DNA of 64,000 nt from an uncultured Saprospiraceae bacterium (GTDB lineage: Bacteria; Bacteroidota; Bacteroidia; Chitinophagales; Saprospiraceae): NCBI GenBank assembly GCA_943788055.1, contig CALSOU010000009.1, forward strand, positions 108,501 to 172,500, given 5' to 3'. The notes beneath the pieces were generated by a model that saw nothing but the letters and a program-made list of their open reading frames with translations, was not told the origin of the DNA and made no database searches. Below, piece after piece: positions 37,766 to 46,199 of this stretch. A program made the position numbers and the translations under genes. Numbering within the stretch: position 1 is the first letter of the stretch; every line of letters starts with the position of its first letter.

Positions 37766-39988
37766 TTACAGTCTAAAAGTGTAACTAAACTTCGCGATAA
37801 ATACCTGCTCTGGAACTCCTCGATTGAAATCTGCTTGATCAACAAGTAGGTCTAGATCCGCTCTGTTGTTGTAAACTAAGAAAAGATCAACCCCTTCTCG
37901 CGGATTATATCTGAAACGAATATTGCCTAGACCTACAGTACCCTCGCTACTCGCTTGAATAAATCCACTAAGAGATACTTGTGTACTCAACGTATAAAGG
38001 AATCTAAGTCTAGCCAATTGGACATACCTTGTACTATTCGATACTCCATTTTCAATAAAAATCGGGTTGAAATTATAATCAAGTCCCAATGTAAGATCTG
38101 GAAAAACAACCCAATTGATCCCCTGCTCAATCGCTAAAAACTTAGAATTGAAAAAATCACCTCCGCGAATCTGAAAATTATAATCGATTCGATTGGCACC
38201 TGGAGTACCAAATCCAAGTGAGTATACTCCAAGAGAGTACAATCCCTGTGGAATAGTAAGGTCTCTTAAAATCTCAGTATCTTCGAAAAGACGTTCTCTT
38301 CGGAAATACGAGAATGCTGTGAAGTAATGTCCTGACCTCCAGGAAATAACGTACTCTGCTCCAATATTAGTCGTTTCGTCTAGACCCGTATCGTTATTCA
38401 AGTATGTAAAATTGTACATTCTGAGATTTCGCTGTAAAATAGAACTGCTTGGTTCATTTTGCCACCCATATCCTAAAATCCCAAACAATGACGTATAATT
38501 TCCTCTCTCTTCAAAACCCATCTCAGGATTGTAATCCTGTCCCATTCGACCAAAAGCAAGGTCATAGGTAAATCCTGAGAACTGAAACTTCTCAAGATTT
38601 ATAAAAAATCTAGAAGGTTTCAAACTAAGGGGATTATTATCATATCCGTCCGTAAATGATTGTGCCCATCTCACTTGAAATATGTTATTACCTTTCAGTC
38701 GAAAAGTACCGTCTAGTGCATATACCGAATTATAATCACCGTTCTGTCCGAACTTATTGGTACCTATAATTCCTACGTAAGAATTGTCATTCACAACCTT
38801 TTTCCGTAAACGCAGTACAGAAAAATTAGTTTGTGGATTCCAATTGTCATCTCTTGTAGTCATATTAATGGCACCTACATCATAATCTCCTACCCTTCCT
38901 GTCAAACGAGCTCCACCCCATATTTTCTCTAAGCGTCCATTATCATCAATTCCTATTCGCCGACTATAGAATATTCGACTTGAACCTCCTACTCGTAGAT
39001 CAAAAATAGCTGACCTTTCCTGGAAGAATTGTCGCTTCTCAGGAAAAAACAGATTAAATCTATCTAGATTAATCTGAGCATCATCCGCTTCTACCTGAGC
39101 GAAATCCGTGTTGATAGTGAGATCCATCGTGAGATTACTAGTCACATTATACTTAACGTCAAGACCTGCGTTTATCTCAGAACGATTCATCGCTTCAAAA
39201 GGTGCCTTTTCATCAACAACTCTACTAGCCCCTGCTAAAACATATGGAGTAACATATACTGGTTTCTTTGCTTTTACCCCTTTCAGAGTTACACTAGCAG
39301 CGACGGATGGTTTGAATGGACTCCAATCACCCCACGCATTTTCAATCGCTGGCCAAGTATCAAATTCATTTTTGGATGCGATTAATCGCATGACGATCAA
39401 GCCCATTTCGACGTCTCCATCGTTATCTTGGAATTGCAAAGATGAAAAGGGAATTCGCATTTCAACTGTCCAGCTAGTTTCTCCCACTACCGTCTTCACA
39501 TCCCAGAAGGTATTCCAATCGTTATTAATAGGATAATCTCCAACTGCATCTTCTACAACAGTAAAGTCGGAACGTAGAGCTGCAGGAGTTGTAAGAAAAC
39601 CCAGAGCGTTTTCCTTATCATGATAGGAATCGATAATTAAGCCAATATAATCAGGCTTAAGCGAAAATTCATCACGCTTACGACTTGGTGATTGTATATT
39701 AGCACCTTGTAATTCAGCTGCTAAGTACAAATATTGATCATCATATCCGAGATAAATTCGCTCGTCTTCACTAGGTTTCTCACCGTTGTACGGTACATGT
39801 TGGACAGTGGGAAATAGGGGCATCTGTTTCCAGAATAATTCATCGAGCTTTCCGTCGAACTGGATTTCTCCTTTTAATCTAGGTATTTCTATACTGTTAG
39901 CGTAGAGACTTAGACCACCCGCTATTAATAATATACTTATGAAAACCAATCTCTGTAACATTCCACAAAAATAAGCTTTCATGCTCAT
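37766..39988 (-). CDS. DUF5916 outer-membrane protein with CBM9-like N-terminal domain
   Basis: A 740-residue protein with a signal peptide (about residues 8-29), a carbohydrate-binding module family 9-like domain (about 35-215, opening IQFDGKLDELFWKQMPLF and with IYLGYDDQYLYLAAEL), and a C-terminal DUF5916 region (from about 235) with many amphipathic strands ending in an aromatic C-terminus, KFSYTFRL. That ending fits an outer-membrane beta barrel. Members of this family are common in Bacteroidota and of unknown function. It heads an operon with two small genes. Confidence 0.85.
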   Translation of the reverse strand: MSMKAYFCGMLQRLVFISILLIAGGLSLYANSIEIPRLKGEIQFDGKLDELFWKQMPLFPTVQHVPYNGEKPSEDERIYLGYDDQYLYLAAELQGANIQSPSRKRDEFSLKPDYIGLIIDSYHDKENALGFLTTPAALRSDFTVVEDAVGDYPINNDWNTFWDVKTVVGETSWTVEMRIPFSSLQFQDNDGDVEMGLIVMRLIASKNEFDTWPAIENAWGDWSPFKPSVAASVTLKGVKAKKPVYVTPYVLAGASRVVDEKAPFEAMNRSEINAGLDVKYNVTSNLTMDLTINTDFAQVEADDAQINLDRFNLFFPEKRQFFQERSAIFDLRVGGSSRIFYSRRIGIDDNGRLEKIWGGARLTGRVGDYDVGAINMTTRDDNWNPQTNFSVLRLRKKVVNDNSYVGIIGTNKFGQNGDYNSVYALDGTFRLKGNNIFQVRWAQSFTDGYDNNPLSLKPSRFFINLEKFQFSGFTYDLAFGRMGQDYNPEMGFEERGNYTSLFGILGYGWQNEPSSSILQRNLRMYNFTYLNNDTGLDETTNIGAEYVISWRSGHYFTAFSYFRRERLFEDTEILRDLTIPQGLYSLGVYSLGFGTPGANRIDYNFQIRGGDFFNSKFLAIEQGINWVVFPDLTLGLDYNFNPIFIENGVSNSTRYVQLARLRFLYTLSTQVSLSGFIQASSEGTVGLGNIRFRYNPREGVDLFLVYNNRADLDLLVDQADFNRGVPEQVFIAKFSYTFRL

Positions 39989-40131
39989 CTTTCACCCAAG
40001 TGCGATCGAATGAAATTGATGCCAATGTTTACCATAAGACTAACTCATTAGCGAAACAATTATTTCAACTTAAAATTGATATTTTTCATAAATTATATAT
40101 CTCCATAAAGGTCAATAAAATAATATATCAT

Positions 40132-40139
40132 TATATTTG
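40132..40139 (+). promoter_or_regulatory. -7 promoter box of tRNA-Met
   Basis: TATATTTG fits TAnnTTTG and lies 65 bases before the tRNA. No TTG is present at the ideal spacing. Confidence 0.55.
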
Positions 40140-40204
40140 CGCCGCTTTTGGAGAAAAGTTTTCGAATCACTTCTGCATTTAAATATTCATAAAATCTATA
40201 AAAT

Positions 40205-40278
40205 GGCGTGGTAGCTCAGCTGGTTAGAGCGCAGGATTCATAATCCTGAGGTCGGGAGTTCAAGTCTCCCTCACGCTA
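40205..40278 (+). tRNA. tRNA-Met (anticodon CAT)
   Basis: A 74-base cloverleaf. The acceptor stem pairs GGCGTGG with TCACGCT (two G-T pairs), the D arm GCTC pairs with GAGC, the anticodon stem CAGGA pairs with TCCTG around TTCATAA, and the T arm pairs GGGAG with CTCCC. The G-T pair at position 1-72 is unlike a mismatched initiator end, so an elongator methionine tRNA (or a CAT isoleucine tRNA) is likely. The discriminator base is A and CCA is not encoded. Its 3' end is copied, in damaged form, 380 bases downstream. Confidence 0.94.
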
Positions 40279-40285
40279 CAAATTT

Positions 40286-40317
40286 AAAAGCCTTTGACTT
40301 TGTGTCAGAGGCTTTTT
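40286..40317 (+). terminator. Terminator after tRNA-Met
   Basis: A stem AAAAGCCTTTGAC with GTCAGAGGCTTTTT (one mismatch or G-T pair) and a 5-base loop, followed by T residues. It lies 7 bases after the tRNA. Confidence 0.85.
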
Positions 40318-40342
40318 GTTTATTACATAAAACCTACCAATT

Positions 40343-40628
40343 GTGTATTACTTTTACGTTCTTTTTTCGTTGAAGGACCGCAAACTATATAAGGGATATA
40401 GCGCCGATTTTTCAAAAGATTCATAAGACACATGGCAGGACGTGTATCTTCTACTAAAAATAGACGCCCGCGAATCTTAATTTATTTAGAAGAATATCCA
40501 AATAAAAAACAAGCTTGGAACGTGAACGATTTTCTAAGACCCCTGAAGGCGGAATGCAACTAAGACAAATATTGATAGCAAAAAAAATCCTAGATTCTAA
40601 CGGAAACTTAAGAGCAGAGCGCCCATAG
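40343..40628 (+). pseudogene. Frameshifted GIY-YIG endonuclease gene inserted at tRNA-Met
   Basis: Starting at a GTG at 40343 the frame reads YYFYVLFSLKDRKLYKGYS, the GIY-YIG signature of the small UPF0213-like family. A one-base loss near 40423 shifts the frame, which resumes as RFIRHMAGRVSSTKNRRP and RILIYLEEYPNKKQA. A second one-base loss near 40514 shifts it again to ERERFSKTPEGGMQLRQIL, matching the ExERFLKT-type end of this family, and it stops at TAG 40626-40628 inside the damaged tRNA copy. Both breaks are repaired by adding one base to a homopolymer (A and T). The start, catalytic Arg and Glu positions are otherwise recognisable. Confidence 0.8.
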
Positions 40629-40700
40629 GGAGGTCGGAAGTTCAAGTCTCCTCACGCTACAAACTCATAGTGGGTTTCGATTAATTTCGAAGCCTTTTTT
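40617..40700 (+). repeat. Damaged second copy of the tRNA-Met 3' end and terminator-like hairpin
   Basis: Bases 40631-40663 repeat tRNA-Met bases 40249-40282 (variable loop, T arm, acceptor 3' strand and CAAA) with one substitution and one lost base. GAGCGC at 40617-40622 also matches the tRNA just before its anticodon arm, but the arm between is shortened. A hairpin followed by six T (40673-40700) copies the arrangement seen behind the true tRNA. This copy cannot fold as a tRNA. Together with the intact tRNA it brackets the GIY-YIG remnant as a direct repeat. Confidence 0.85.
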
Positions 40701-40747
40701 ATTTCCTAAAGAAAACTATAGAGCAAGACAATACTTTGACCAGGAAG

Positions 40748-41458
40748 TTATAAAGCTTTGAAATCTCGACCAATCCGCTTCCCCTGCCATCTGAAGAAAA
40801 AATGAAATAGAATAATGTTTGTCAATCCGAATCCTAGAAAACTCAGCAGATAATAAGGCCAATCACCCATGATCAATGGATTCTCAACAATAGGTCTTTG
40901 GCAAAGAAATATATAATTCCCATCTATTATTTTATTGAATATTGCCATTACTCCTAGGGTGCCTAATCCAATGAGGAAAGCAGTGAGCCAGGCATTTGGT
41001 CGAATGGTTCGCTTTTTGACTACCAGCTGATAAAGTGCAAAAAACCAAATTAATCCGTGAGCTACGTAAAAGTCAATGTGAGTGAGCCAATTATAAATTG
41101 TCGTAATCTCCGGTGTTAAAAAGCTCTGAACAGCACCTCCCAAGCCCAACAAAAGCAGAAATTCATACCATCCTTGATGAAATCGAACTAGTAGAATAGC
41201 TCCTACTATTTGTGAGATTCCGCACAATTGAAGAGGCAAACAGTAACGAATATCCCAACTTCCTCCATAGATATAGTAAATCTGCCAAGCGAGTTCTCTG
41301 AGTAGAACAAACCAAACTAATCCAATCTCAACTTTTCGCAGCTTACTCCATGGCAAGGTTGATAAATATCTCAGTGATAGCCATAGTACTAAAAGAGCGA
41401 CAACTGTACTTATCCACCACAGAGGGGTAAAGGACTCAACAATGGTATGTTCGGCCAT
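40748..41458 (-). CDS. TIGR02206/YwaF-like membrane protein
   Basis: A 236-residue integral membrane protein with about seven hydrophobic helices. The WDIRYCLPLQLCGISQIVGA segment and the later helices fit the YwaF/TIGR02206 family of uncharacterised membrane proteins. No transport signature is visible. It stands alone between the tRNA-Met insertion site and a small basic protein gene. Confidence 0.75.
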   Translation of the reverse strand: MAEHTIVESFTPLWWISTVVALLVLWLSLRYLSTLPWSKLRKVEIGLVWFVLLRELAWQIYYIYGGSWDIRYCLPLQLCGISQIVGAILLVRFHQGWYEFLLLLGLGGAVQSFLTPEITTIYNWLTHIDFYVAHGLIWFFALYQLVVKKRTIRPNAWLTAFLIGLGTLGVMAIFNKIIDGNYIFLCQRPIVENPLIMGDWPYYLLSFLGFGLTNIILFHFFFRWQGKRIGRDFKAL

Positions 41459-41564
41459 AAAGTTAGTCTGAAGTTAATTGAGCTTCAAGATAAGAAACTA
41501 ACTCAACTAAAAGGTAAAAAAAGATTTGAAAACTTGATCGAAAAGGAAATAGATAATGATTTTT

Positions 41565-41825
41565 CTACTTCAATAAATCCCAGAGTCTTTTCAGGAAGGG
41601 TGTTCGACGAATAAGAGTGCTATTCTTCCGCCTCTGTGGGATATTTTCATCTTTCTCAGAAAGCTCTTTGCCAGATAGGTTTTCATCAACTGGTTCTAGG
41701 AATCGCTTCTTATTCTCTCCTTTAAATAGCGACGGTTTTCGCCTCAAAGCTCTGTTACTCTTGAGAGACTGATTAGCACCTGACATTGAACCTGAACTCA
41801 TAACTTCATTTTTTACACTAGCCAA
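41565..41825 (-). CDS. Small basic hypothetical protein
   Basis: An 86-residue, highly charged and low-complexity protein with many Ser, Asn, Lys and Arg residues (GSMSGANQSLKSNRALRRK near the start and LIRRTPFLKRLWDLL at the end). It has no signal peptide or membrane helix. Its composition suggests a disordered, nucleic-acid or membrane-surface binding protein. I recall similar short proteins in Bacteroidota but no function is known. Confidence 0.5.
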   Translation of the reverse strand: MASVKNEVMSSGSMSGANQSLKSNRALRRKPSLFKGENKKRFLEPVDENLSGKELSEKDENIPQRRKNSTLIRRTPFLKRLWDLLK

Positions 41826-41868
41826 AAAACAACTGCAGTAGTTCCTAAATGTAAACGAACACTAAAGC

Positions 41869-41910
41869 AAAAAAAAGCCAATAACATATATTTCAATATT
41901 ATTGGCCTTT
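41869..41910 (-). terminator. Terminator of the sigma/barrel operon
   Basis: On the minus strand an 8-base perfect stem (GCCAATAA with TTATTGGC) and a 14-base loop are followed by a long T run (the complement of the A run at 41869-41876). It lies 19 bases past the stop of the membrane/barrel protein. Confidence 0.85.
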
Positions 41911-41928
41911 ATGCTTAGTTAGTTGATT

Positions 41929-43443
41929 TTAAAATCTTACACTCATTGCAAGTCGTAATCCAGCATCGAAGTATCGTTGCTGAAAAGGATGTTCATCTCT
42001 TATCCAATTTCCAGTGTGATATCGGATATCAGGACCAGCAGAAAAATGCAGCCCATTAGACATATAGTACCTTAGGCCTGCACTTCCTTGCACTTTGAAG
42101 CCTGTTGAAGCTCTGTAGATCGGACGCGTTTCATCATCAAAAGACACGTAATCGACATCATCAATCACCATAAACCCTTTTCTGAACGTTGTTAAATTTA
42201 CAGATCCTCCCATGTCAACATACAGTCCAAGGTTTGTACCCCAACCATATTCATATCCAATCGCAAAAGGCAGTTCAAACATCCTATGGTAGTTGAATGT
42301 TTCCGCTTGTAATGTCGTAATAGTTTCTATTTGTTGATTTCCTCTGATTGTATCAGAAACACCATTTGGTCTCAAAATAATTATCACAGGAACCTCGTCA
42401 TCCGTAACTTGGATATCTTCTGAAAATAACATGAATTTCTCATCTATTTGACCGTACCCGACTCCCCCTTGCAGATAGAAGCCGCTATTAAACTGATACC
42501 GCCCAATAAGATTAACTTGAAAAGCCTCCAGGTAAGATTCTGTTGCTTTCCTGCGCGCTACCCATTCATCACCTGCTTCATTCGTTGTAGTATAAATTGG
42601 ATTCGCATAAAATGGAATAACCTGTAGTTCAGGCATAAAGTAACCTCTATTAGAAGATCCGCCAAATGTTGGGCAGACCACTTTCTTAGGTAACTCAAAC
42701 TTGGTATCAAAGTTAATATCGTATTCTAGGTCGCTGATTTCGTTAACCAAAAAATCTTCATTTATCGTTGCTCTATTTTGGCTACTAAACGCATTAGAAG
42801 CTATCTCGCTGCTAGTCGATTCTTGCATACCATCTTGCTTACTAGCAAATTTCGCAGTGAGGGATTCAGGATCTTCCTGAGATACATCATTCTCAATTTC
42901 CTCAGAAATAGGAGGAATTGTAGAGGACTTACGTCCAAAAGGCGATTCTTCAGATGCAAGCTCGTTATTAGTTATTTGAACCGTTGGATCAGTTATTACA
43001 CCATCGTTCAAATTTTCTGATGCTTCTTTAGAATTATTAGTAGATTCCACTGTAAGAATCTGTGTCGTTTTCACTAAATCTTCCCCGCTTTCATTCTCTT
43101 CTTGAGCTACTACACTTATAGTGGTTGCTTCAGAACTATTAGATAAGGTTTTATCAAGATTGTCTTTTTGCAAGATACTCGCAGCTTCATTCCTTTGAGT
43201 AATTTCTAAATCACTTTGATTTTGAGAAACGCCGTACCAATAACCGATAGCTATTGCACCAATTACAACTGCTCCCAGTCCAAGCCACTTTACTAAAGCT
43301 GCACCACCAACAACGGCAGTTTTACTCGTAGCACTTGCACCTCCTACGCCTTGTATTGAGTTCCACAATGCATCTGCATCGATACTAGATTCATAAGAAC
43401 CCAACTTCCCATTTACAATTTGCTCTATTTTATCTTTTCCCAT
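41929..43443 (-). CDS. Membrane-anchored protein with barrel-like C-terminus, paired with ECF sigma factor
   Basis: A 504-residue protein in three parts: a short cytoplasmic segment (about 1-47, including SSIDADALWNSIQG), one membrane helix (about 48-70, LVKWLGLGAVVIGAIAIGYWYG), a long polar linker rich in Ser, Glu and Asn (about 72-245), and a C-terminal region (about 265-504) of alternating strands that ends in ...DAGLRLAMSVRF, like an outer-membrane beta-barrel. Its start overlaps the ECF sigma gene by 19 bases. The N-terminal part probably acts as anti-sigma factor. Similar two-part proteins occur in Bacteroidota; the sensing role is inference. Confidence 0.7.
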   Translation of the reverse strand: MGKDKIEQIVNGKLGSYESSIDADALWNSIQGVGGASATSKTAVVGGAALVKWLGLGAVVIGAIAIGYWYGVSQNQSDLEITQRNEAASILQKDNLDKTLSNSSEATTISVVAQEENESGEDLVKTTQILTVESTNNSKEASENLNDGVITDPTVQITNNELASEESPFGRKSSTIPPISEEIENDVSQEDPESLTAKFASKQDGMQESTSSEIASNAFSSQNRATINEDFLVNEISDLEYDINFDTKFELPKKVVCPTFGGSSNRGYFMPELQVIPFYANPIYTTTNEAGDEWVARRKATESYLEAFQVNLIGRYQFNSGFYLQGGVGYGQIDEKFMLFSEDIQVTDDEVPVIIILRPNGVSDTIRGNQQIETITTLQAETFNYHRMFELPFAIGYEYGWGTNLGLYVDMGGSVNLTTFRKGFMVIDDVDYVSFDDETRPIYRASTGFKVQGSAGLRYYMSNGLHFSAGPDIRYHTGNWIRDEHPFQQRYFDAGLRLAMSVRF

Positions 43444-44039
43444 TGGGTTTCTTTTTCAATTGCTAAAATTCGCTTTCTAAGAATCGCTTTTGCTCGTGCT
43501 AGATTCGATCTCGAAGTCGAAGCAGTTATTCCTAGTAAATTACTTATTTCATCATGTGAATAATGCTCCAAAACATACAGATTGAAAACAGCACCATACA
43601 TTTCTGGCAATTCTCTTATAATCACAAGTAGATCTTCCTCCATCAATTCGCCCAACACATTTGGCTGAACTTTGATTATCATTGCTTCGGGATCTGCTGA
43701 TTGACTGTAATCGAGATATTTTTTTCTTCTTCTTAGTGCCTCGTTTGCTACGATCCGACTCATCCAACTTTTAAGTTTTCCAGCTTCGTTACGAAACTGA
43801 TGCATTTTGGAAAAGATCTTGATGTAGCCCTCTTGCAGGATATCTCGAGCGCTTTCATCATCCGGCATATATCTTCTGCTGACTGTATACAAATAGCCCG
43901 CATATTTTGCCACCAATGCTTTTTGAGCTTCTGGCTTTTTGCGCAAGCAACCTTGTATAATTTGATTTTCAGTCAAGTTGGATATTTTGAATAATTCAAG
44001 TGTGAGAATACTTCTTAAAGATATGGATTTTGCCGACAC
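43425..44039 (-). CDS. ECF RNA polymerase sigma factor
   Basis: A sigma-70 family ECF factor. Region 2 shows ARDILQEGYIKIFSKMHQFR and LKSWMSRIVANEALRRRKK; region 4 shows LPEMYGAVFNLYVLEHYSHDEISNLLGIT, the helix-turn-helix for the -35 element. The start is uncertain: the frame is open to 44135, but that part spans a perfect hairpin and does not read as protein, so I give GTG 44039, and TTG near NLTENQ is equally possible. It overlaps the 5' end of the membrane/barrel gene, a typical sigma/anti-sigma arrangement. Confidence 0.88.
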   Translation of the reverse strand: MSAKSISLRSILTLELFKISNLTENQIIQGCLRKKPEAQKALVAKYAGYLYTVSRRYMPDDESARDILQEGYIKIFSKMHQFRNEAGKLKSWMSRIVANEALRRRKKYLDYSQSADPEAMIIKVQPNVLGELMEEDLLVIIRELPEMYGAVFNLYVLEHYSHDEISNLLGITASTSRSNLARAKAILRKRILAIEKETQWEKIK

Positions 44040-44049
44040 ATTTTTAAAT

Positions 44050-44075
44050 GGAGGGGAGAAGACTAAGTCCCCTCC
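44050..44075 (-). promoter_or_regulatory. GC-rich hairpin between surface lipoprotein and sigma factor genes
   Basis: A perfect 8-base stem (GGAGGGGA with TCCCCTCC) and a 10-base loop in otherwise AT-rich DNA. It follows the stop of the upstream lipoprotein gene by 31 bases and is followed on the minus strand by ATTTAAAAATG, not by a clean T run. It may be a weak terminator or a leader element for the sigma factor. Confidence 0.55.
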
Positions 44076-44106
44076 CCATTGGGCATCCATATATTTTATT
44101 CTATAT

Positions 44107-45888
44107 CTACTGTAGCAGTACGCTAAATTCAACAATCACTTGGTATTCATCGACACCACCTTGCCCTTCAGTTCCAATCATCGCGTCAAAACTTCCTTCA
44201 AATAGTCCTCCTATACCTTCGTTTGTTGTTACATCTGCAACTGGACAACCAAAGTTACCTCCACCATTTGGACCTTGACAGAAGAAATATAGATTAGCTA
44301 CCGCAGGATCATTTGGATCCCAGAAATTAAAATTATTCATGTCAACATCACCAATCTGATTAGGCGTTGCCTCAAATTCCATTTGTAAATAAGTAGAATC
44401 TACATCAGAAAAAACTGACAAAGCTCCATTTGCAGTATTGTAAGAAGCCACATAAATGATCATATCCTTTTCATAACCTAATTCTGGGATTTCAATATGT
44501 ATTAATTCTGTAATCGCATTACATACTTCAACGTTCCCTAAATCTACATCTGCTCCTTCTTCTGGAATATTTAGATTAATTGGATCACTAGCTAACGAAG
44601 CATCTAGATCAAATCCTTTCAGAGTCAAATCAACTTCTTGACATAAAAGACCCGTCCAATTGAACACGCCATTTTCATCTGTATCTAAAACCAACAAATA
44701 TGGTCCTCCTGTTACGTACACATATCCATTTTCTACCGCTGCCCCGTCACAGTCGACGAGTACGCCTGTTAAAGAAGATGTTGCATTGCTAGAAGCTACA
44801 ATCGGATCCAATACCACATCATCACTATATGGGCCTATTTCTGCCTCATATTCAATTTCCCAACATTGGTTATAAACCGCGATAGTCAATGGAAGGTCTT
44901 TTGGCACTTTACCACTAAACACACCTTCTTCATTCGTATATCCACCACCCGTTCCGACTGCATCGTTGTGAATCGTTATTTTAGCCCAATGTATTGGATT
45001 TCCTTCAGCATCTATGATCTGACCTTCAAGTTGAATCAGTGGAAACGGTGCGTCACAATTCCAAAATGAAAAGTGAGGAACTTCACCTACGTATTTGTCT
45101 CCCTGTAAAGTCGCAGTAGACTCTTCTACCCAATTACCTGTCGTCTCATCCATTGACCAAAGCGGAATGCTTGCCGGAGCTTGACCCAAAATCTCTGCAG
45201 GAACTGGCATGGTCAAGGTTGCAGGTGATCCTTCAACAAGTTGCAACGCTGTTCCTGAAGCTGTTTCAAGCTCAACAGCAACCATTCCGAAAGTCGCAAG
45301 TTGTACTGGATTACCTTCTTTATCGACAGCTCTTAAATCACCTGGCATTTGCTCCAAAAGTAAATCTGCTGTTGGATCAATCCATTTAGCATAAACTTGA
45401 ACCTCACCTGTAAATGCTGTTCCATTTTCATACTGGATCGAATTAGCTGCAAAAGATACAGAAGCTCCATCATCAGTACTTACCAATCCACCAGTCGTGG
45501 ATGTAAACGTTCCTACCAATTCCTTTCGAAGTAATTGAACTGCCACGAATGACTCTTTTCCAACTGTAGGATTAAATAACTTAACACCTAAATAGTAACC
45601 TTGCTTCTCAACTCGTAAAAGCGTACCATTTTGATTAAATTCTTCTTTTTCAAATCTGAAAAACCCATTTTCATCAGTAGTAGTTTCTTCCGTACCTACT
45701 TTCACAAGTGCAGAAGCTACCGGAATGTTATCTTCATCCGTAACCAAACCTCTTACCGCTGCTTCAACTTGAATCTCAGGATACGGATTATTTGTTTTTG
45801 TATCTACATCAATTATATCTTCTCGACATGAACTGATAAATAGTAAAATTAATATAGACACCCATCCTAAAAATCTTACTTGTTTCAT
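44107..45888 (-). CDS. Lipoprotein with carboxypeptidase-regulatory-like domains
   Basis: A 593-residue surface lipoprotein. The signal peptide ends in the lipobox LLFISSCRED (Cys21). Carboxypeptidase-regulatory-like domains follow, recognisable as VRGLVTDEDNIPVASALVKVGTE with TTDENGFFRF (about 45-95), VEGQ-type LEGQIIDAEGNPIHWAKITIH (about 279 on) and SSLTGVLVDCDGAAVENGYVYV (about 360 on). No peptidase catalytic part is present. These domains usually mediate adhesion or plug-like contacts. It is co-directional with and upstream of the ECF sigma/membrane protein pair, which may control or sense it. Confidence 0.8.
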   Translation of the reverse strand: MKQVRFLGWVSILILLFISSCREDIIDVDTKTNNPYPEIQVEAAVRGLVTDEDNIPVASALVKVGTEETTTDENGFFRFEKEEFNQNGTLLRVEKQGYYLGVKLFNPTVGKESFVAVQLLRKELVGTFTSTTGGLVSTDDGASVSFAANSIQYENGTAFTGEVQVYAKWIDPTADLLLEQMPGDLRAVDKEGNPVQLATFGMVAVELETASGTALQLVEGSPATLTMPVPAEILGQAPASIPLWSMDETTGNWVEESTATLQGDKYVGEVPHFSFWNCDAPFPLIQLEGQIIDAEGNPIHWAKITIHNDAVGTGGGYTNEEGVFSGKVPKDLPLTIAVYNQCWEIEYEAEIGPYSDDVVLDPIVASSNATSSLTGVLVDCDGAAVENGYVYVTGGPYLLVLDTDENGVFNWTGLLCQEVDLTLKGFDLDASLASDPINLNIPEEGADVDLGNVEVCNAITELIHIEIPELGYEKDMIIYVASYNTANGALSVFSDVDSTYLQMEFEATPNQIGDVDMNNFNFWDPNDPAVANLYFFCQGPNGGGNFGCPVADVTTNEGIGGLFEGSFDAMIGTEGQGGVDEYQVIVEFSVLLQ

Positions 45889-46199
45889 AATTGTATTTTT
45901 ATTTTGTAATAATTAAGTAGCATTTTCATGCCTTCACAGTGTTTATACACCCAATAGAAACATTGCTGCGTTACTTTAAAAATAAACTAAAATTTCTGCA
46001 CCAATAAATCTGACTCCACAACTCTACAGTTTTACTTTTACCTAGATTTGAAAACTATGAGTATCTTCCAAATAACAAACTACATCAATACATAGTCCAA
46101 TCATAATTTGGTGGATTCTAGCTGGCGCTCTCTTCTATTATTACAGCCTACCTTGTTCATCGGAATCACTCAGAAAAACTAAGAATAGAAGAAGCAAGA
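45889..46199. other. Divergent intergenic region, no gene seen
   Basis: These 311 AT-rich bases separate the carboxypeptidase-regulatory-like lipoprotein gene (minus) from the 186-residue hypothetical gene (plus). I see no exact promoter box, no strong hairpin and no coding-like frame. Confidence 0.45.
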
